Positions 11,281 through 23,612 of a stretch of 64,000 nt of DNA are shown in pieces. This DNA is from Riptortus pedestris. Its lineage: Eukaryota; Arthropoda; Insecta; Hemiptera; Alydidae. The notes beneath the pieces are model-generated. The model saw nothing but the letters and a program-made list of their open reading frames with translations, made no database searches and was not told where the DNA came from. Within the stretch, counting starts at the first letter, position 1. Each line of letters begins with the position of its first letter. A program made the translations under genes and the position numbers. The stretch spans positions 84,219,001 to 84,283,000 of the forward strand of contig CM032229.1 in NCBI GenBank assembly GCA_019009955.1. The letters are read 5' to 3'.

Positions 11281-12309
11281 TCAAAGCTTAGATGAGATAT
11301 ATATGTTCTTGATGTGATGTTATCATTTGTAATTTCACGTTTTAGACCACATCATTTTTATTTTATTAATACTATACTTGATATTTAACTGTCTCGTGCA
11401 AAACTAAAGATTAGAGTAAGTAATGGTTGAAATCAACCTGGGAAGAGAGGGGGTAAAATTACCTATAACCTATCTTCTTCAAAAGTGAATTTTCTACAGC
11501 TATTATCTTTACTATGAATACTAACAGAGTAATTTGTATTTTTTTTTATTTCAACCTTTAGTAAATCCCCACTTCTACACTTCCGATTTTCACTTGAAGT
11601 ACCTCAGTCACATAATATCCGATGTCCAGCATTTTAACTCCTGTTTGCACAGGCTTCTTTTTATGAATGAAATAAAATTCGAAAATTCCGTCATGAGTAC
11701 AATTAAGGGCAAGCTGCTAATAGGCAAGAACATGAGTTAATCAGCGTGTCATATGCACGATCGGAAATCGGCATTGCTTGAGCAGATGACGCACTTTTCT
11801 TGAATCAAATATGTAAATGTTATGAGCCTAGAAACATGCTTTACTCGCAAAACTAAAGAATTAACGGAATCTGAAATTCTGTAACTAACACAAGTGGGTG
11901 CCCATCAATTTCAGGACAAGTGAAGTGTACCCGAACGAAGTAATTTCAAGCTTCAACAGTTTTAACGTACCAGGTATATCCCTTAAGACCTCATCAGCTC
12001 TTTTCTACTCTTCCCGAAGAACCTTCTAAGAATATCCTTAAGGTAAGGGACTTTCCACCCCCCCACACACACACACACACGCACATTTGCATTTGGGATG
12101 GTCATCTCTAATTGGGGCTTAATTAGTACGGTTCAACAGCAGACAACTGCTTTGTCAAATTTATATATTCATCCTTAATTACAACTAATTTTGAATTGTA
12201 AAACTCAAACGTTTTAGGAAACTTTAATCACACTAAAAATTGTTGTTTTTTATAAAACATAAAGACCAATGCTACAATGATTTATGTAACTACGTCTTGT
12301 ATAATAATA
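11281..12309. other. AT-rich sequence with a short (CA)n
   Basis: A CA run at about 12062-12084 follows a cytosine stretch. Nothing else recognised. Confidence 0.55.
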
Positions 12310-12375
12310 TTCTAAAGTAAATAGCTTAAAATTCCAAGTCCCATCCTGGCTAGAAAAGAAGCTATGCATTATATT
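12310..12375 (+). repeat. SINE body scrap
   Basis: AAGTCCCATCCTGGCTAGAA matches the SINE body segment seen in the full copies; the rest has decayed. Confidence 0.3.
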
Positions 12376-13699
12376 GCAAGATTATTACTATGTTAACAAT
12401 TTAGTCAACAAAAGAGTCACAAAATTACAATTTGTTAAAGTCAATATACTCACCAGTTCAAGTTTTTATGTTACTCCTTATGTGAGGAGACAAAATAAAG
12501 AGAACAACAATTTAGGAAAGAGATGTAAACATACGAAAACCTTTGAGCATTAAAATTTTCGTGTTTAAACAGTTGTATTGGGTTATCCGTAAGTTTAAAA
12601 TTTAGATAGTTTATATGAGTTCTTAATGTCCAGTTTGATTTCGCTCTTTTCAATATAAAATAAACAGGCATAATCAATAATGGAAAAACGTAAAGCATAA
12701 TAAAATAAAGTTAATGTAAATATGGCAGTATTAATGGTGAAGGATAGAACAAGAATTATTGTTAATATCCATGTCCCTTTTGGGTTAAAATTAGACAGAC
12801 AACCTCCTGCTTTCAGAGTTAATATTATTTACTTCCAGGCTGCTTCGAGAGATTATCATTCTAAGTTAATCCCCTGAAAACATTCTAAATTTAGCACAAT
12901 ATCGTGGGTAGGAAGCATAATAGCAAATAAGGAAGAATATAGTCAAGTTATTATTATATGGAAATGTAATATTTATAAATAAATAAAGCACATTTATAGA
13001 AAATATTCAATTTTTAATTATTTGTCCCGATTTTTTCATTCACAATTTTTAGTTACTACTACAAATAAACTTTTTTTTGTGTCAAAACATCACACTAAAA
13101 TATATTTCGAGGTTTCTTGCATAACCTCGGTAGGGCCGTAAATGTTCACGTAAATGCACTAAAGCAATGTGGCTCTAACCTTTGGTCAGTCACGCTGCAA
13201 GAGACATAATACATTGGATAGCGCTTCATTTGAGTGAAAATTCAGATCCCCTTGGAGGTTGTACATGAATCAACAAAACAAATGTTGCGAACTTTTCATG
13301 AAGGCTCTTATCACAGGAAGTTAATCATTTGTCTCCACCATCATTATTTAATGAGAATACTAAAGAAATATCAATCAATATAAGGCAACAAATAATTTAT
13401 TAGACCTTGTGATTCCTATTAACTTCCTAATGCATGAGTCTCGTCAAAAATTCAGCGAAACCTTTCTACAATACTGGCTAGAATATAGTACCATTTAATT
13501 AATATAAACGAGTGATTTCCTCTCCATCATTGTTACACAAGATCCATGTCAAAAATAAAATGAATTTCAGTGCTCATCAAAGCCCAACTAATTTTTTTAT
13601 AAAAGATCAGATCGTGTCAAGCAACACAACTCTTGTACTGATCAAAGTACAATTCTTCACAAGGTACAAAAAGAAATTTCTATTTACATTTTTTTTTTT
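12376..13699. other. AT-rich sequence, no gene seen
   Basis: No family repeat or convincing coding frame recognised. Confidence 0.55.
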
Positions 13700-14060
13700 G
13701 CATTTGGCATTGTAGAGACCATTAGCAGCCCCCATGTAGGATCAAAGTTTTTTTGGTAGAAAGTAATCAACTCGACGTAGAAGCTCCGTTGTGACTTGCT
13801 ATAAATTGTCTCCATTAACCTTCTGGACCCCATTATATCCGTAGCAGCCTGTGATCTGATCACTTTCGGCTGCAGGCGCTATCTATAAGAGTCGGAGTCT
13901 TTACTTACATCGATCAGTCAGGTTACCCACAACTATACTACCTACCCATTATATTTTTACGACACCAGCGCTCCCGTAGCGAATTGCTTTACTAAAGTTT
14001 ACACTGGTCACCAAGTGCAGGCTGCCCGATGATGCTTAACTTTCAGATCTTCATTTAATC
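13700..14060 (-). repeat. 5S rRNA-related retroposon (SINE3-like) fragment
   Basis: On the minus strand, from about 14052 downwards, the sequence reads GATCTGAAAGTTAAGCATCA, then TCGGGC, then a decayed segment and CACTTGGTGACC. This follows the internal control region of 5S rRNA (GATCTC..AAGTTAAGCA..ATCGGGC....ACTTGGATGGGTGACC) with indels. The remaining 300 bp (13700-14010) is GC-richer than its surroundings and is not 5S; it would be the body of a composite element. Such 5S-headed SINEs are known in animals (SINE3). It is not a functional 5S gene: the first half is unrecognisable and bases are missing inside the control region. Confidence 0.5.
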
Positions 14061-16451
14061 TCTCCATTACTGAGCTATTTCCTTTCCCTAGATCTATATG
14101 AATTAGAAGTAAGTGAATAATTCTTATTGACCATTCGGTAGTAGCATTAAAGTTCTAGGCTGAATACTAAATGCAATATGAATAATGAGATTGTGAAGGC
14201 TATTGATGGTTGGATATCTAAACCACTTAGCCGGGAGAGGAGTTGTCTTCTCAATACCTTGATTATAAATCAGATTGTACTATTTCCCACAAACCTCTGC
14301 ATTTTATGCAGAAAGCACTTCCTTTTCCATGTTCATTGTAATGTTGACTTATTGGGAAACATTCCACTTAAACTGAATAAATTATCATAAAAATACTAAA
14401 TAGGATCTCTAACACGTTTTTGTATACATCCGAATTATTTAGGTTCTATAATTCATCCCCACCCGGAAATACAAAATATTTAATTAAATTCTGCTTCATA
14501 GGATTCATTTGTAGAATTTTAATATATTTATGACAGATTTAAAAAAATACAGTATTCCTCAATTAATTTTCCAGGAACAATGTCGTAACAGAGATGATTT
14601 GATATTCCATATTTCTTGTCTAAAATCTATAGTACCTTCCTAATTGGTGGCAAAGGAATATAATAGAAACAACCTACTAGGTTAACAGTCTTTTCAATCC
14701 CAATGGAACAAAGTATTAAAACGAGTTCAGCATTCGTTTTCATATGACCGGCTTCGATTTCAGTCCTCCTTTCATGTTCAAAGAACAGAATTTGATGAAA
14801 TATTTTAGTGCGTTTGAATATAAATATCATGGGTAAACGAATTTAGATAATAGGCTATGTTAATATTCTTAGGTATGTAGGCGTGGTAGTTGTAATACAG
14901 TTCTGATAAGGAAAATCAAAACAAATCATTTTTTTGATCATTTTAGACCAAATTGAAGCTGTAGCTGATTCGTTAAAAGGTATAAGCCATTATAAATTCT
15001 CCATACAAATTAAAGTTTACTTTATAATATGATTGACAAAAGGGTTATCGATGTCGTCTCCCCACAACTCGTATTTTTAAAATTGAATTGTTACATTTTG
15101 TGAACTATAATAAATATGTGGTTGTTGAATTTATAAATTATATAATTTAAAAAAAACGGTTGACGCATGTTTTTTAAATAAAAGCTGAAGTTGGAGGAGA
15201 ATGAACTATGTTAATTCTGTTATATAATCAATTATTTCCGTCGATATATTGAGGTTCTTGTTAGCACTAAGTACATACTTATAATTTTCAATGCATACAC
15301 AATCACTTCAAACTTTAAATTTAACTTTTAATTTATTCAAATTTTAAACTAGTGTTTAAACAATGGGTATGCTTTTTTAGATGCTATTTGTTGTTGGACC
15401 ATTCAAGCACGAAAGAAATGTTAATTGTCACATAATACTGGAGGAATACGATCCATGATTGAGTTTATATTTTCCAATAGATTTTAATCGTGAAAGTGGC
15501 TCATTAGAAACTAATTTATATATGAACACTGTGTTTGGAATTTAGATTAATTTTTGTCATACACTATTTGGTTTATATGGATTTTAAACTATAGTCGAAG
15601 TCAACAATTAAATAACGTACTTTATTAAAACAAATAGAAATAATGAAAAAGCACATGAAAGTTGATAATGGCTTATTCTGATGAAAAACATAATATTTTC
15701 AGACTTCATTTTGTTGTTTAAAGAGTGAATTAGGTAGGTTGCTGGAAGGGTTTACCCTCTCACCGTTGCTTATGTTTACATGCCCATTAATACTTTAATT
15801 TTTAGTATCGTTTTGTGCAATACCAAGTTATTACAATTAAGGATTTATAGAGTATCCTACAAAACGATTATTTTAAATAATGGGTTCGTTTGGAGAGAAG
15901 TACAATATTTAGGTCAATAAAATATCTAGGGTCGTTGTGCTTCAAGTAGCTTTTCGCAAGAAAGAAATATTTATTGTACGGATTACTTAATAATGCACTG
16001 TGAACTGACAGTAGTGCAATACATGTTTATGACTTTATTGTTAGAAACCAATTTGCTTTTGTCCTTCCAAGCTCTACAATAGCATATGGATTTTCCCGTT
16101 GTTCTAGCCGGCAAAAGGCTTCAGAGGTAAAACATATATGTAAATAATCAGAAGGGAAATATAAACTTTTTTTTTATAGTGAAGCATTGCTATGAATACC
16201 ATGCATACTCATTAATCAGTTAAATATTTCCCGAGGAAATCCGGGTACACCACCTAAAAGGAATAACATCAGAAAGGATATTGCTTAAGATAATACATTC
16301 CGGTAATAAATCATTATTATTGTAACTACCTAATTTAATGCAATTATTTTCTATGTTTTGCCCTCGAAGCAGAGGATATGATATAAGAAATTTTCAAAAA
16401 AACATAGTTCAATCAAAAGGCACGACTCAAATTCTCCATGCAAAACGAATA
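14061..16451. other. AT-rich sequence, no gene seen
   Basis: Long AT-rich stretch without recognised repeats. Open frames here are short and have no protein character. Confidence 0.55.
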
Positions 16452-16559
16452 TTATGGCAAGCTAGCTAGAGCTATATTATAGGTTTGGTGGTAAGCTCCA
16501 AGAATGCAGGCGATGAGGGCGAAGATGAGGGAGGCCAGGTCCCTGGACTGGCAACAATT
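16452..16559 (-). CDS. Possible exon encoding a transmembrane segment
   Basis: A GC-rich island of about 75 bp stands out in very AT-rich DNA. On the minus strand, after a possible acceptor AG (plus positions 16560-16561), the frame reads NCCQSRDLASLIFALIACIL and onward to a stop at 16452. The stretch LASLIFALIACILGAY is an ideal membrane helix, written with C-ending codons (CTC ATC TTC GCC), which would fit selected coding sequence. Against it, the polypyrimidine tract before the acceptor is poor, there is no match to a family I know, and the AT-rich sequence upstream also stays open in this frame. If real, it is the last coding exon of a membrane protein on the minus strand. Confidence 0.25.
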   Translation of the reverse strand, partial: NCCQSRDLASLIFALIACILGAYHQTYNIALASLP

Positions 16560-16561
16560 CT

Positions 16562-17760
16562 GATAATCCAAGTTGGCTTTTATATATTTATTTATATATT
16601 TTAAAAAAATGCAGGAAGTATATGTAAGAGTGAGTGATAAATTGATTTCAATTACTTGAAGAAAAAAAAAGAATAAAATAAATAAAAAAAAAAGAAAGAA
16701 GTACATACATAAAAATTAAATTCATTTAATTCAAATATAGGCTAATTATAACGCCAGTCGAAAATAGGGAGAAAACATATGTTTATGTAATATAATATAT
16801 AATGAAAAAAGGGTATATACTATTATTATATAGGATAAGTAAGTATATTGCCAGTATTTAAAAATGTACAATAATTATTAATTATTGGCCAAATATAAAT
16901 GCAGTTAAAAATATTAAGTCGGTAGTAAGAAGTGTAAAGGGTAACTCGTGTTACTAGCACACATCTTTAAGTAAATATAAATAAATAAAGATGTATATAT
17001 AGATATAATTAAGAAATAATTCTATTGAAAATTAGTAAATTTAATACCCTTAGGATATGACAAGAGCAGTAATTACAATATATTAGTTGATATTATTTAA
17101 GACAGAGTAAAACAGGGACTTGTAAACAGCATTATCCTACTAAAGGGCATAATAACCTAGTTGTTGATTGCCCAAAGCATATTAATCCTAATCCTAATTA
17201 TGGCATTAATAAAGCAGAAAAGATAAATAATATGAATAACAATTAAAAACCAACAATAACACTAACATGGTATTTTAATTTTATTTATCTTATTTTGTAA
17301 TTTATTTTTTGTTTTTGGTTGAGTGAATGAGAATAGAAAGAGAAGGAAAACCTAAAAGAATCGAATAGCAAAGCAATACTAGTGTTGGTCATGAATTATT
17401 GAAGGAGTCCTAGTGGTTTACTGTTACGCCCTTCTCTAAATCTTATAAAAACTGTAGGACTTTTATGTTTGTTATTTCATTCCCAACAGGTGAGCTTCTC
17501 CCTTTTAAATGACTTAGTGGATCCAGCCATGCTATCATATAACCCTCATAGGCACATATTAATTTTCGGTTGGGTCATGTCTTTGTATAAAATAGTACAT
17601 TATATATAAATACCGACTTTGTTAAATTATGCATGGAAATCATTAATAGAGCTAAAAAATAATTAACAATATAGTAAAATACTAATAATGTAGTAATCCA
17701 TTACAAAATTTTTATTAATATTTGTTATCCAAAATTTAATTTCTTTAGTCTCTATTGAAA
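16562..17760. other. AT-rich sequence; one short repeat shared with 36270-36340
   Basis: Contains a stretch around 17026-17095 (ATACCCTTAGGATATG and following) that reappears in inverted orientation near 36255-36330. Nothing else recognised. Confidence 0.45.
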
Positions 17761-17763
17761 TAA

Positions 17764-17961
17764 ATTTCGCAACGAGCCTTTGAGTCTGAACTGTGTGGTG
17801 ATGGTTTGTCAGGTTCTGCAGTAATTAAAATACCCGAAGGCCTTCCAGAGAACCCTTTTTCATGGCAATATGACGAAAACAAAGAGGTTTCTAATTCCGC
17901 GTTGTTTGATTTCTACCAAGTGGGAAAGAATATTGAATATTTTCTGCCACATTTGTGCTAG
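17764..17961 (+). other. Unassigned open frame (stop to stop, 65 codons)
   Basis: A frame without an ATG near its start runs between stops at 17761 and 17959. Its translation is not low-complexity (it includes IKIPEGLPENPFSWQYDENK) and looks protein-like, but I cannot assign it to a family. It could be an exon or a piece of an old transposon gene. An overlapping ATG frame at 17870-18064 is a shadow in another phase. Confidence 0.2.
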
Positions 17962-19304
17962 AGAAATTCGTTTAGATGGAAGAATCCACGGAAAACGTAA
18001 TCAAATAACGCTTCCGGGCTACTTGGTTGAATGTAAATATCTGACCATACTTCTTTCTCCATAATAATCATTCATACATCTTTCGTAGTAAGGGTTAATT
18101 CCAGGTTTTTGTAACATACAGATAGCAGAGCGATTTCTCTATAATTTTTACACTTTTGCATCGGTTTTGGGGCATTTTTAATTCAGTTTCATCATTCTGA
18201 GGCCACCTCATGACTTGAATGATGCTTTTTTCAACGGGGTAGCTCATAAATTAATTTACTACCGTTTGGGTCCTAATCTCTCTAATGTACAAGCATTCCT
18301 TGGTGTAATGACTTTATAGGAAAACCGGTTATCGTCGCCCACTTAAGTCCCTCTGTTCTGATATATAATGTTAAGGTTATATGTTCAGTTGCTTGTAGGT
18401 TTAAAAATTGAGGACTACTTAAACTGTAAAAATACATTAACTGATTGTGCACTACATAACTTATAAAGATTTATAATTATACCCACAAGATTAAAATCCT
18501 TGTATTACTACTACAGAACAAACTGTTGAACATTTAGTGTACAATTTCTCACTAATAACACCATTTTGACTAACTTTACAACAACAAAAGGTGGAAATAG
18601 CCAGTAGATCCCCTTATGAAAAAAATACTACTTCCTACTCAAAAATTACTCAACACGCATAAAAAAGGCAATATTTACAACTAATAAAATAATTTTTAAT
18701 TTACAGTTAATTAAATAAATAGTTTGATTTTTTGTAATTGACTAATACTATTAATTGATCAATGCAGTGGTTAATAACCCCATTCAATGGGTAAGCAATG
18801 TAGCTGTATATTTAAATTTTATTATTCGGTTATTAAATTTTTAATTACCTTAGTTTTATTATTTAAGTCCTTGAATTTTTATTTTATATTAATTTGCTGA
18901 GTCATAAGTTATTTTTTTTGTTATAATATTATTTTTTTCGTTATGTACTTTTATAGTTTAATAGTACATTATAAATGAAGGTATGTTATGTAATTTTTAT
19001 GATAGATATAGAAAATAAAGCCCCTTTGTGCATTTTCCATGAAAGAAGGTAAACTAGAAAAAAAACGCCAAATAATATTTATTACTAGACGTCTTTCCAT
19101 GGTGCCTAGCGTTGGAATACTTTTAAGCACATCATGTTTGTGAAAGTGTAATTTTGAGGGATTCGCACTGTGTACTTACACGTAAAAGTGTTCTAATAAT
19201 TAACTGCTAAGAGTAGTCAATACAATATTTTTTTAATGGGACCTGATGATGACTAATTATTAAAATTACACTGTTACCAGTCAGTACATTAAGATTTTAT
19301 TTTT
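17962..19304. other. AT-rich sequence, no gene seen
   Basis: No repeat family or convincing coding frame recognised. Confidence 0.5.
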
Positions 19305-19790
19305 ATTTATTCATAAAAAAATCGCATTTAGCGACTGGGGCTATTTTGCGATGAATCAGTTAAATTCCTATAATCACTTCTATTATATTTACGTAAGTAT
19401 GCTCATTTCTGCAAATATTTTCAGTATTGTCCTACATTATAATATTTTGAAAATGTTGTTACGTTTCAAGTAGCGACATGTACGCGGTCTATATACTGGC
19501 TACGATCATGTAGTAATTCAGTCAAAGTGTACGGTAGGCCTATGTGAGTCCTCAGATAGCAGTCAGTAAGTATATGTTTTATAGTAAGTCTACAGTTACA
19601 ACGTTCGCAGTAGGGTTTGTCTTCACCAGTAAGTAAGTACGTGTGAGTCAGTCGTGAATGGCCAATTGTTAACCTCGTTAAAACTACTTCTTCTCTTCTA
19701 ATTAGCCTTTATGAGGAAGGCCATTCACCAAGTATATGTTTCAGTTCTCGAAGTTTGTTATTAATTGTGGCAAACCAAGATTTCTGCAAT
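19305..19790 (-). pseudogene. LINE ORF2 C-terminal fossil (I/Jockey-type)
   Basis: Translated on the minus strand from about 19786, the frame gives WFATINNKLRELKHILGEWP, one stop, then a segment with EEVVLTRLTIGHSRLTHTYL, then a cysteine-rich motif CERCNCRLTIKHILTDC. This is the usual end of ORF2 in I/Jockey-like LINEs: the NKL..IK region, the R-x-RIGH-x-RLTH block, and a C-x2-C-x9-H-x4-C knuckle. About 90 residues stay in frame with one stop, so decay is moderate. A short 3' region follows (GATTCATCGCAAAATAGCCC) with an A-rich AATAAATAAAAATAAAA end near 19318-19300, which suits a 5'-truncated LINE insertion. The reverse transcriptase and endonuclease parts are absent. Confidence 0.75.
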
Positions 19791-20486
19791 TAATTGAGTA
19801 TCATATGTTTTCCTTGGGCTTGTACACTAAGAGAATAGGAAAATAGAGTCAAGCTAGTGACAAATAAGGGCAGCGCATGGCAAACATGAACTATTACTAG
19901 GAAAGGGAATATGTTACTGGAAACCTAGAGGAAGATATATTTTGGTAATTGAAGATGCTGGACTGTGAGAGATAGAAGTAAGAATTAAATGAGTTTAATT
20001 ACATGGTTACATAATTGAGTTTGCGGTAAGTTCATGGCCACCATTGAAATAATTAAAACGCCTATCACCCGCCCCTGAAATAAGTTAAGCCATCAATTTC
20101 ATTAAAAGAGAACGACCTCAAAAACTAAGCTTAATTAATTTATTCCCTCCAATATGTTAAGCCATTAACAACAGTTTGCCCTAAGAAGGAAGTACAAGTT
20201 AGTCGTACTTCTAGCAGGAAAGGTATATAGATGACTAAAGAAAAGGTTATTTATTGAGTCACACCCAACGAGGTAGAAACTCATCCATTACACCAAAGAC
20301 ATTCGAGGTGTAGCAGCTATATAGTTTTGCTTTAAGCAATTCGTTGGGCACCCAGTTTATAGGTTACATTATGTATGTACAATATATCCTAGCAATTAGT
20401 ATGATTCAGCATACAAATATTTAAACGACACTTATCGAAACCTGAACATTATTTTTTACCCCAAATATACCAGGAAAAGTAAAATT
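19791..20486. other. AT-rich sequence, no gene seen
   Basis: No repeat family or convincing coding frame recognised. Confidence 0.5.
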
Positions 20487-21174
20487 AAAAACGTCCGTCA
20501 CGCAGGGGCTGCGTAAACTAAGAAGATTTCCCATGTGAAGTTTAGCAATAGAGAAATCTGCATACTGGTAACACAACACCACCATGAGTAAATACAAACG
20601 GTAATGAGAAATCTTTCTGTTAATTTTAATAAATTCCCAACTGGAACGGCTTCTGAATTGTAAGAATAATTTATATTTTAATAACTCAAATTTTAGTAGT
20701 CCAAGAACTAAAGAAGGGGGGGGGGCGGATGAACAGAACGTATTTGCATAAATCTCACAAAGTAACGAAGGTAAGGTAAGGTTAGAAACGACAGGTAAGG
20801 TTAGAAGAAGCTTCCACCAGAGCCGAACAGTTACGAAAACGGCCGAACTAATCCGAACGATACCCGACCACGTGTCCCACGACTTCATAAAAATGCAAAT
20901 ATCTCGGTTAATATTCAAGATAGAGAATAAATGTATATAACAATATTTATAGTAAATTTAATTTGCAATAAGATTGGTTCTATACAATTTTTTGATCCGA
21001 TGCATAATAACGGAGATATTTCTAATTTTCAAAAATTCCCCCTCTCAACCCCCCCCCTCCCTCTAGTCCGATTTCAGCCATTAACGAACTTGATCTGTCT
21101 TTTTACATAAAACGGTTAAATATCGAGTTTCGTAACGATCAAACAAAAATTGCGACCGCTAAAGCGTTAACAGT

Positions 21175-21243
<69 letters not shown>

Positions 21244-22862
21244 ATATATATATATATAAAATTGTAACCTCTGTCTGTACATTGATTTTTTTCGCGAAAT
21301 TTCACGATAACTTTTCGTTTCACATGTCATAGACACCATAACTGCATTTTGTTTCTTTGGTGTCTGTTTGTTTGTTTGTTTGTTTATTTGTTTGTTTGTT
21401 TGTTTGTTTGTTTGTTTGTTTGTTACCTTTTCACGCATAAACGGCTGAACCGAATTTTATGAAACTGGGTATGTATATTACTACTAGCCCAACTTAGACT
21501 TTAGGCTATATTAATGTTCTCTAAGACGAACAGGAGTGGGGGTTATAAGGGAGGCCTGAAATTAAAAATAGCGATATTTCATTTTCTATTGCTTTTTCAG
21601 CAAATATGCTCATAACAAAAGTTGTTTATTTTGTAATTTAGAGTAACTTTTGTTATATGCACTTTTGCCGTATACGGAAGTATAAATGAGTTATACGCTA
21701 AACACTATAGCGGGAGTCCACAATTTTATTTGGCATAAAAGACTCAACCGAACTAAAACAAACTCGCTGTGTGAATTAATATTAACGATTTACTTATAAT
21801 AAGCCATACTAACATTTCTAGGGACGGGCAGGAGTGGGGGTTATAAGGGAGACCAGAAATTAAAAATAGCGATATTTCGTTTCCTATTGCTTTTTCAGCA
21901 AATATGCACATAACAAAAGTTGTTTATTTTGTTATTTAGAGTAACTTTTGTAATATGCACTTTTGCCGTATACGGAAGCATAAATGAGTTATACGCTATA
22001 AACTAAAGTGGGAGTCCACAATTTTATTTGGCACTAAAAACTCAACCGAATTAAACCAAACTGGTTATGTGAATTAGTACTAACGCCTTCATTATAATAA
22101 CCTATACTAACATTTCTAGGGACGGGCAGGAGTGGGGGTTATAAGGAACGCCTGAAATTTATAATAGTAATATTTCGCTTCCTATTGCATTTTCGGCAAA
22201 TATGCACATAACAAAAGTTGTTTATTTTGTTATTTAGAGAAACTTTTTTTTTTATATATACACTATCATCGTATACCGAAATATTAAGACGTTATACGCT
22301 AAAAATTATAGCGGGAGACAACAATTTTATTTGGCACAAAAGACTCAACCGAACTAAATAAAACACTCATTATGTGTATTAGCACTAACGCCTTCCTTAT
22401 AATAAGCCATTCTAACATTTCTAGGGACGGGCAGGAGTGGTGGTTATAAGGGAGGCATGAAATTAATAATAATGATTTCCTATTGGGTTTTCGGCAAATA
22501 TGCACATATCAAAAGTTGTTTATTTTGTTATTTAGAGAAATTTGCTCAACACTTCTTTTCAATATGAACTACCAGGTACCTCACCTGAAAAAATTAATTC
22601 AAATGTATATCAATATTTTCTCCTTAATAATTCAAATCTATGCATAATGCACAGGAGACGGGAAATATGACAATATGCAGGACAGTGAAGTTTTACATAA
22701 AAAAAATAATTTTATTATTAACAAATGCCAACAACGGGTATTAACCCTAAACACTGGAACGGGTAAATGTCAAAATATTGTGCAATGTAAAGCTTTGCCA
22801 AAAATATACCATCACCATTCAGCCTCAAATGAATTCCCGAGCGAAGCCGGGTATCTAAGCTA

Positions 22863-22938
<76 letters not shown>

Positions 22939-23058
22939 GAACGGACCTCATTTTCGTCATCTCCTGGGTACGATCGATGGACATTTGAAGAAATTTTTCG
23001 AAAATCGCGTCATGAGTACGACCTCAATAGCTGATTTCCCTTAAGGGAAATTTGCAAA
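20487..23058 (-). mobile_element. HINE copy split by a Helitron
   Basis: Minus-strand HINE occupying 20487-21240 and 22864-23058. The 3' end (hairpin CTGCGT/ACGCAG at about 20497-20515) lies left and the 5' palindrome (GATTTCCCTTAAGGGAAATT) right at 23033-23052. The core is at about 20890-21175 and the 5' block at 22935-23030. The (TA)n slot is divided by the Helitron at 21241-22863, leaving TA runs on both sides. Its long 3' region (20540-20890, with AAGGTTAG repeats) matches the copy at 38229-39025, so both come from one subfamily. The 165-codon minus frame at 20421-20918 is read-through of this region, not a gene. Confidence 0.85.
21241..22863 (+). mobile_element. Non-autonomous Helitron, young, intact ends
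   Basis: It starts TCTATATATATATATAAAAT at 21241 after an A, and ends with the GC hairpin CCCGAGCGAAGCCGGG, then TATCTAAG and CTAG at 22860-22863, followed by T. These are the canonical Helitron signs: 5' TC, 3' hairpin plus CTAG, A|T target and no target duplication. Near the 5' end is a (TTTG)n run (21360-21424), drawn on the opposite strand as AAAC. From about 21430 come four tandem units of about 297 bp, each with AACAAAAGTTGTTTATTTTG, GTATACCGAAGTATA-like and GGCAGGAGTGGGGGTTATAA blocks. The sequence is nearly the same as 62100-63703. No Rep/helicase gene is present, so movement would need an autonomous relative. Confidence 0.88.
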
Positions 23059-23118
23059 AATGTGAAATAATTATTTGAAGTAATACAAATTATGTGAAAT
23101 AACAAAAATGGAATTCAA

Positions 23119-23345
23119 TCTTTTAATTTCATTTATTAACGTCCAAAGTGGACAGGTTGGAGTGCTGTATAGGCTAATTACCACTGGTTATCTACATGCT
23201 ATCACCCTTTCCAAAAAGGATGACACTAGGAATTTCATTTAATGAGTTCGTCTTTAAAGAAATTCCTATTGTCCACGCCTCCAGGTTTATCTAATGAAAT
23301 TAATACCTACGCCTTAATTCAAATGGCTAACCTGGGCCCCAAACT
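23119..23345 (-). repeat. tRNA-derived SINE, copy 3
   Basis: Minus-strand copy: head GGTTAGCCATTTGAATTAAG, B-box region degraded, then AATAGGAATTTCTTTAAAGA, AACTCATTAAATGAAATTCC, the ACCCTTTCC-type block and GTGGACGTTAATAAATGAAA at the tail. Confidence 0.6.
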
Positions 23346-23414
23346 GGAACATACATGCAACGTTTTAAATCAGAAGATTTGTGTGACCGACTCTTATTTG
23401 CTTCCGCCATAGAC

Positions 23415-23612
23415 TAGTTATATAAATGTCCAATAAGTATTTTCTGTATCACGATTATTAACCGAGATATTAAAGTAAACCCCCACTCCTGCTCATGTCA
23501 TATTAATAATAAGTTGTTATATCATGAACCTGTTTTATTCCAAGGTTAAATACCAAATACTGTTTTTATTGAACTACTTTCTGAGATATATGAACATACG
23601 TTCTGTTGACCC
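23415..23612 (+). repeat. HINE 3'-half fragment
   Basis: TTATTAACCGAGATATT followed by AAACCCCCACTCCTGCTCAT, AATAAGTTGTTATATCATGA and AAATACCAAATACTGTTTTT parallels the 3' region of the HINEs at 8601-9262 and 57552-58137. Both ends are missing. Confidence 0.6.

Noticed and set aside
14005..14055. Functional 5S rRNA gene
   Set aside because: The first half is unrecognisable, bases are missing in the internal promoter, and a non-5S body follows.
20421..20918. 165-codon minus-strand frame, the longest read-through in the window
   Set aside because: It lies entirely in the 3' region of a HINE and crosses its hairpin; the equivalent region of other copies is not open.
22675..22863. 62-codon frame perfectly conserved at 62100-62288
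   Set aside because: The conservation reflects two young Helitron copies, not coding constraint; the fragment at 5231-5660 does not keep the frame.
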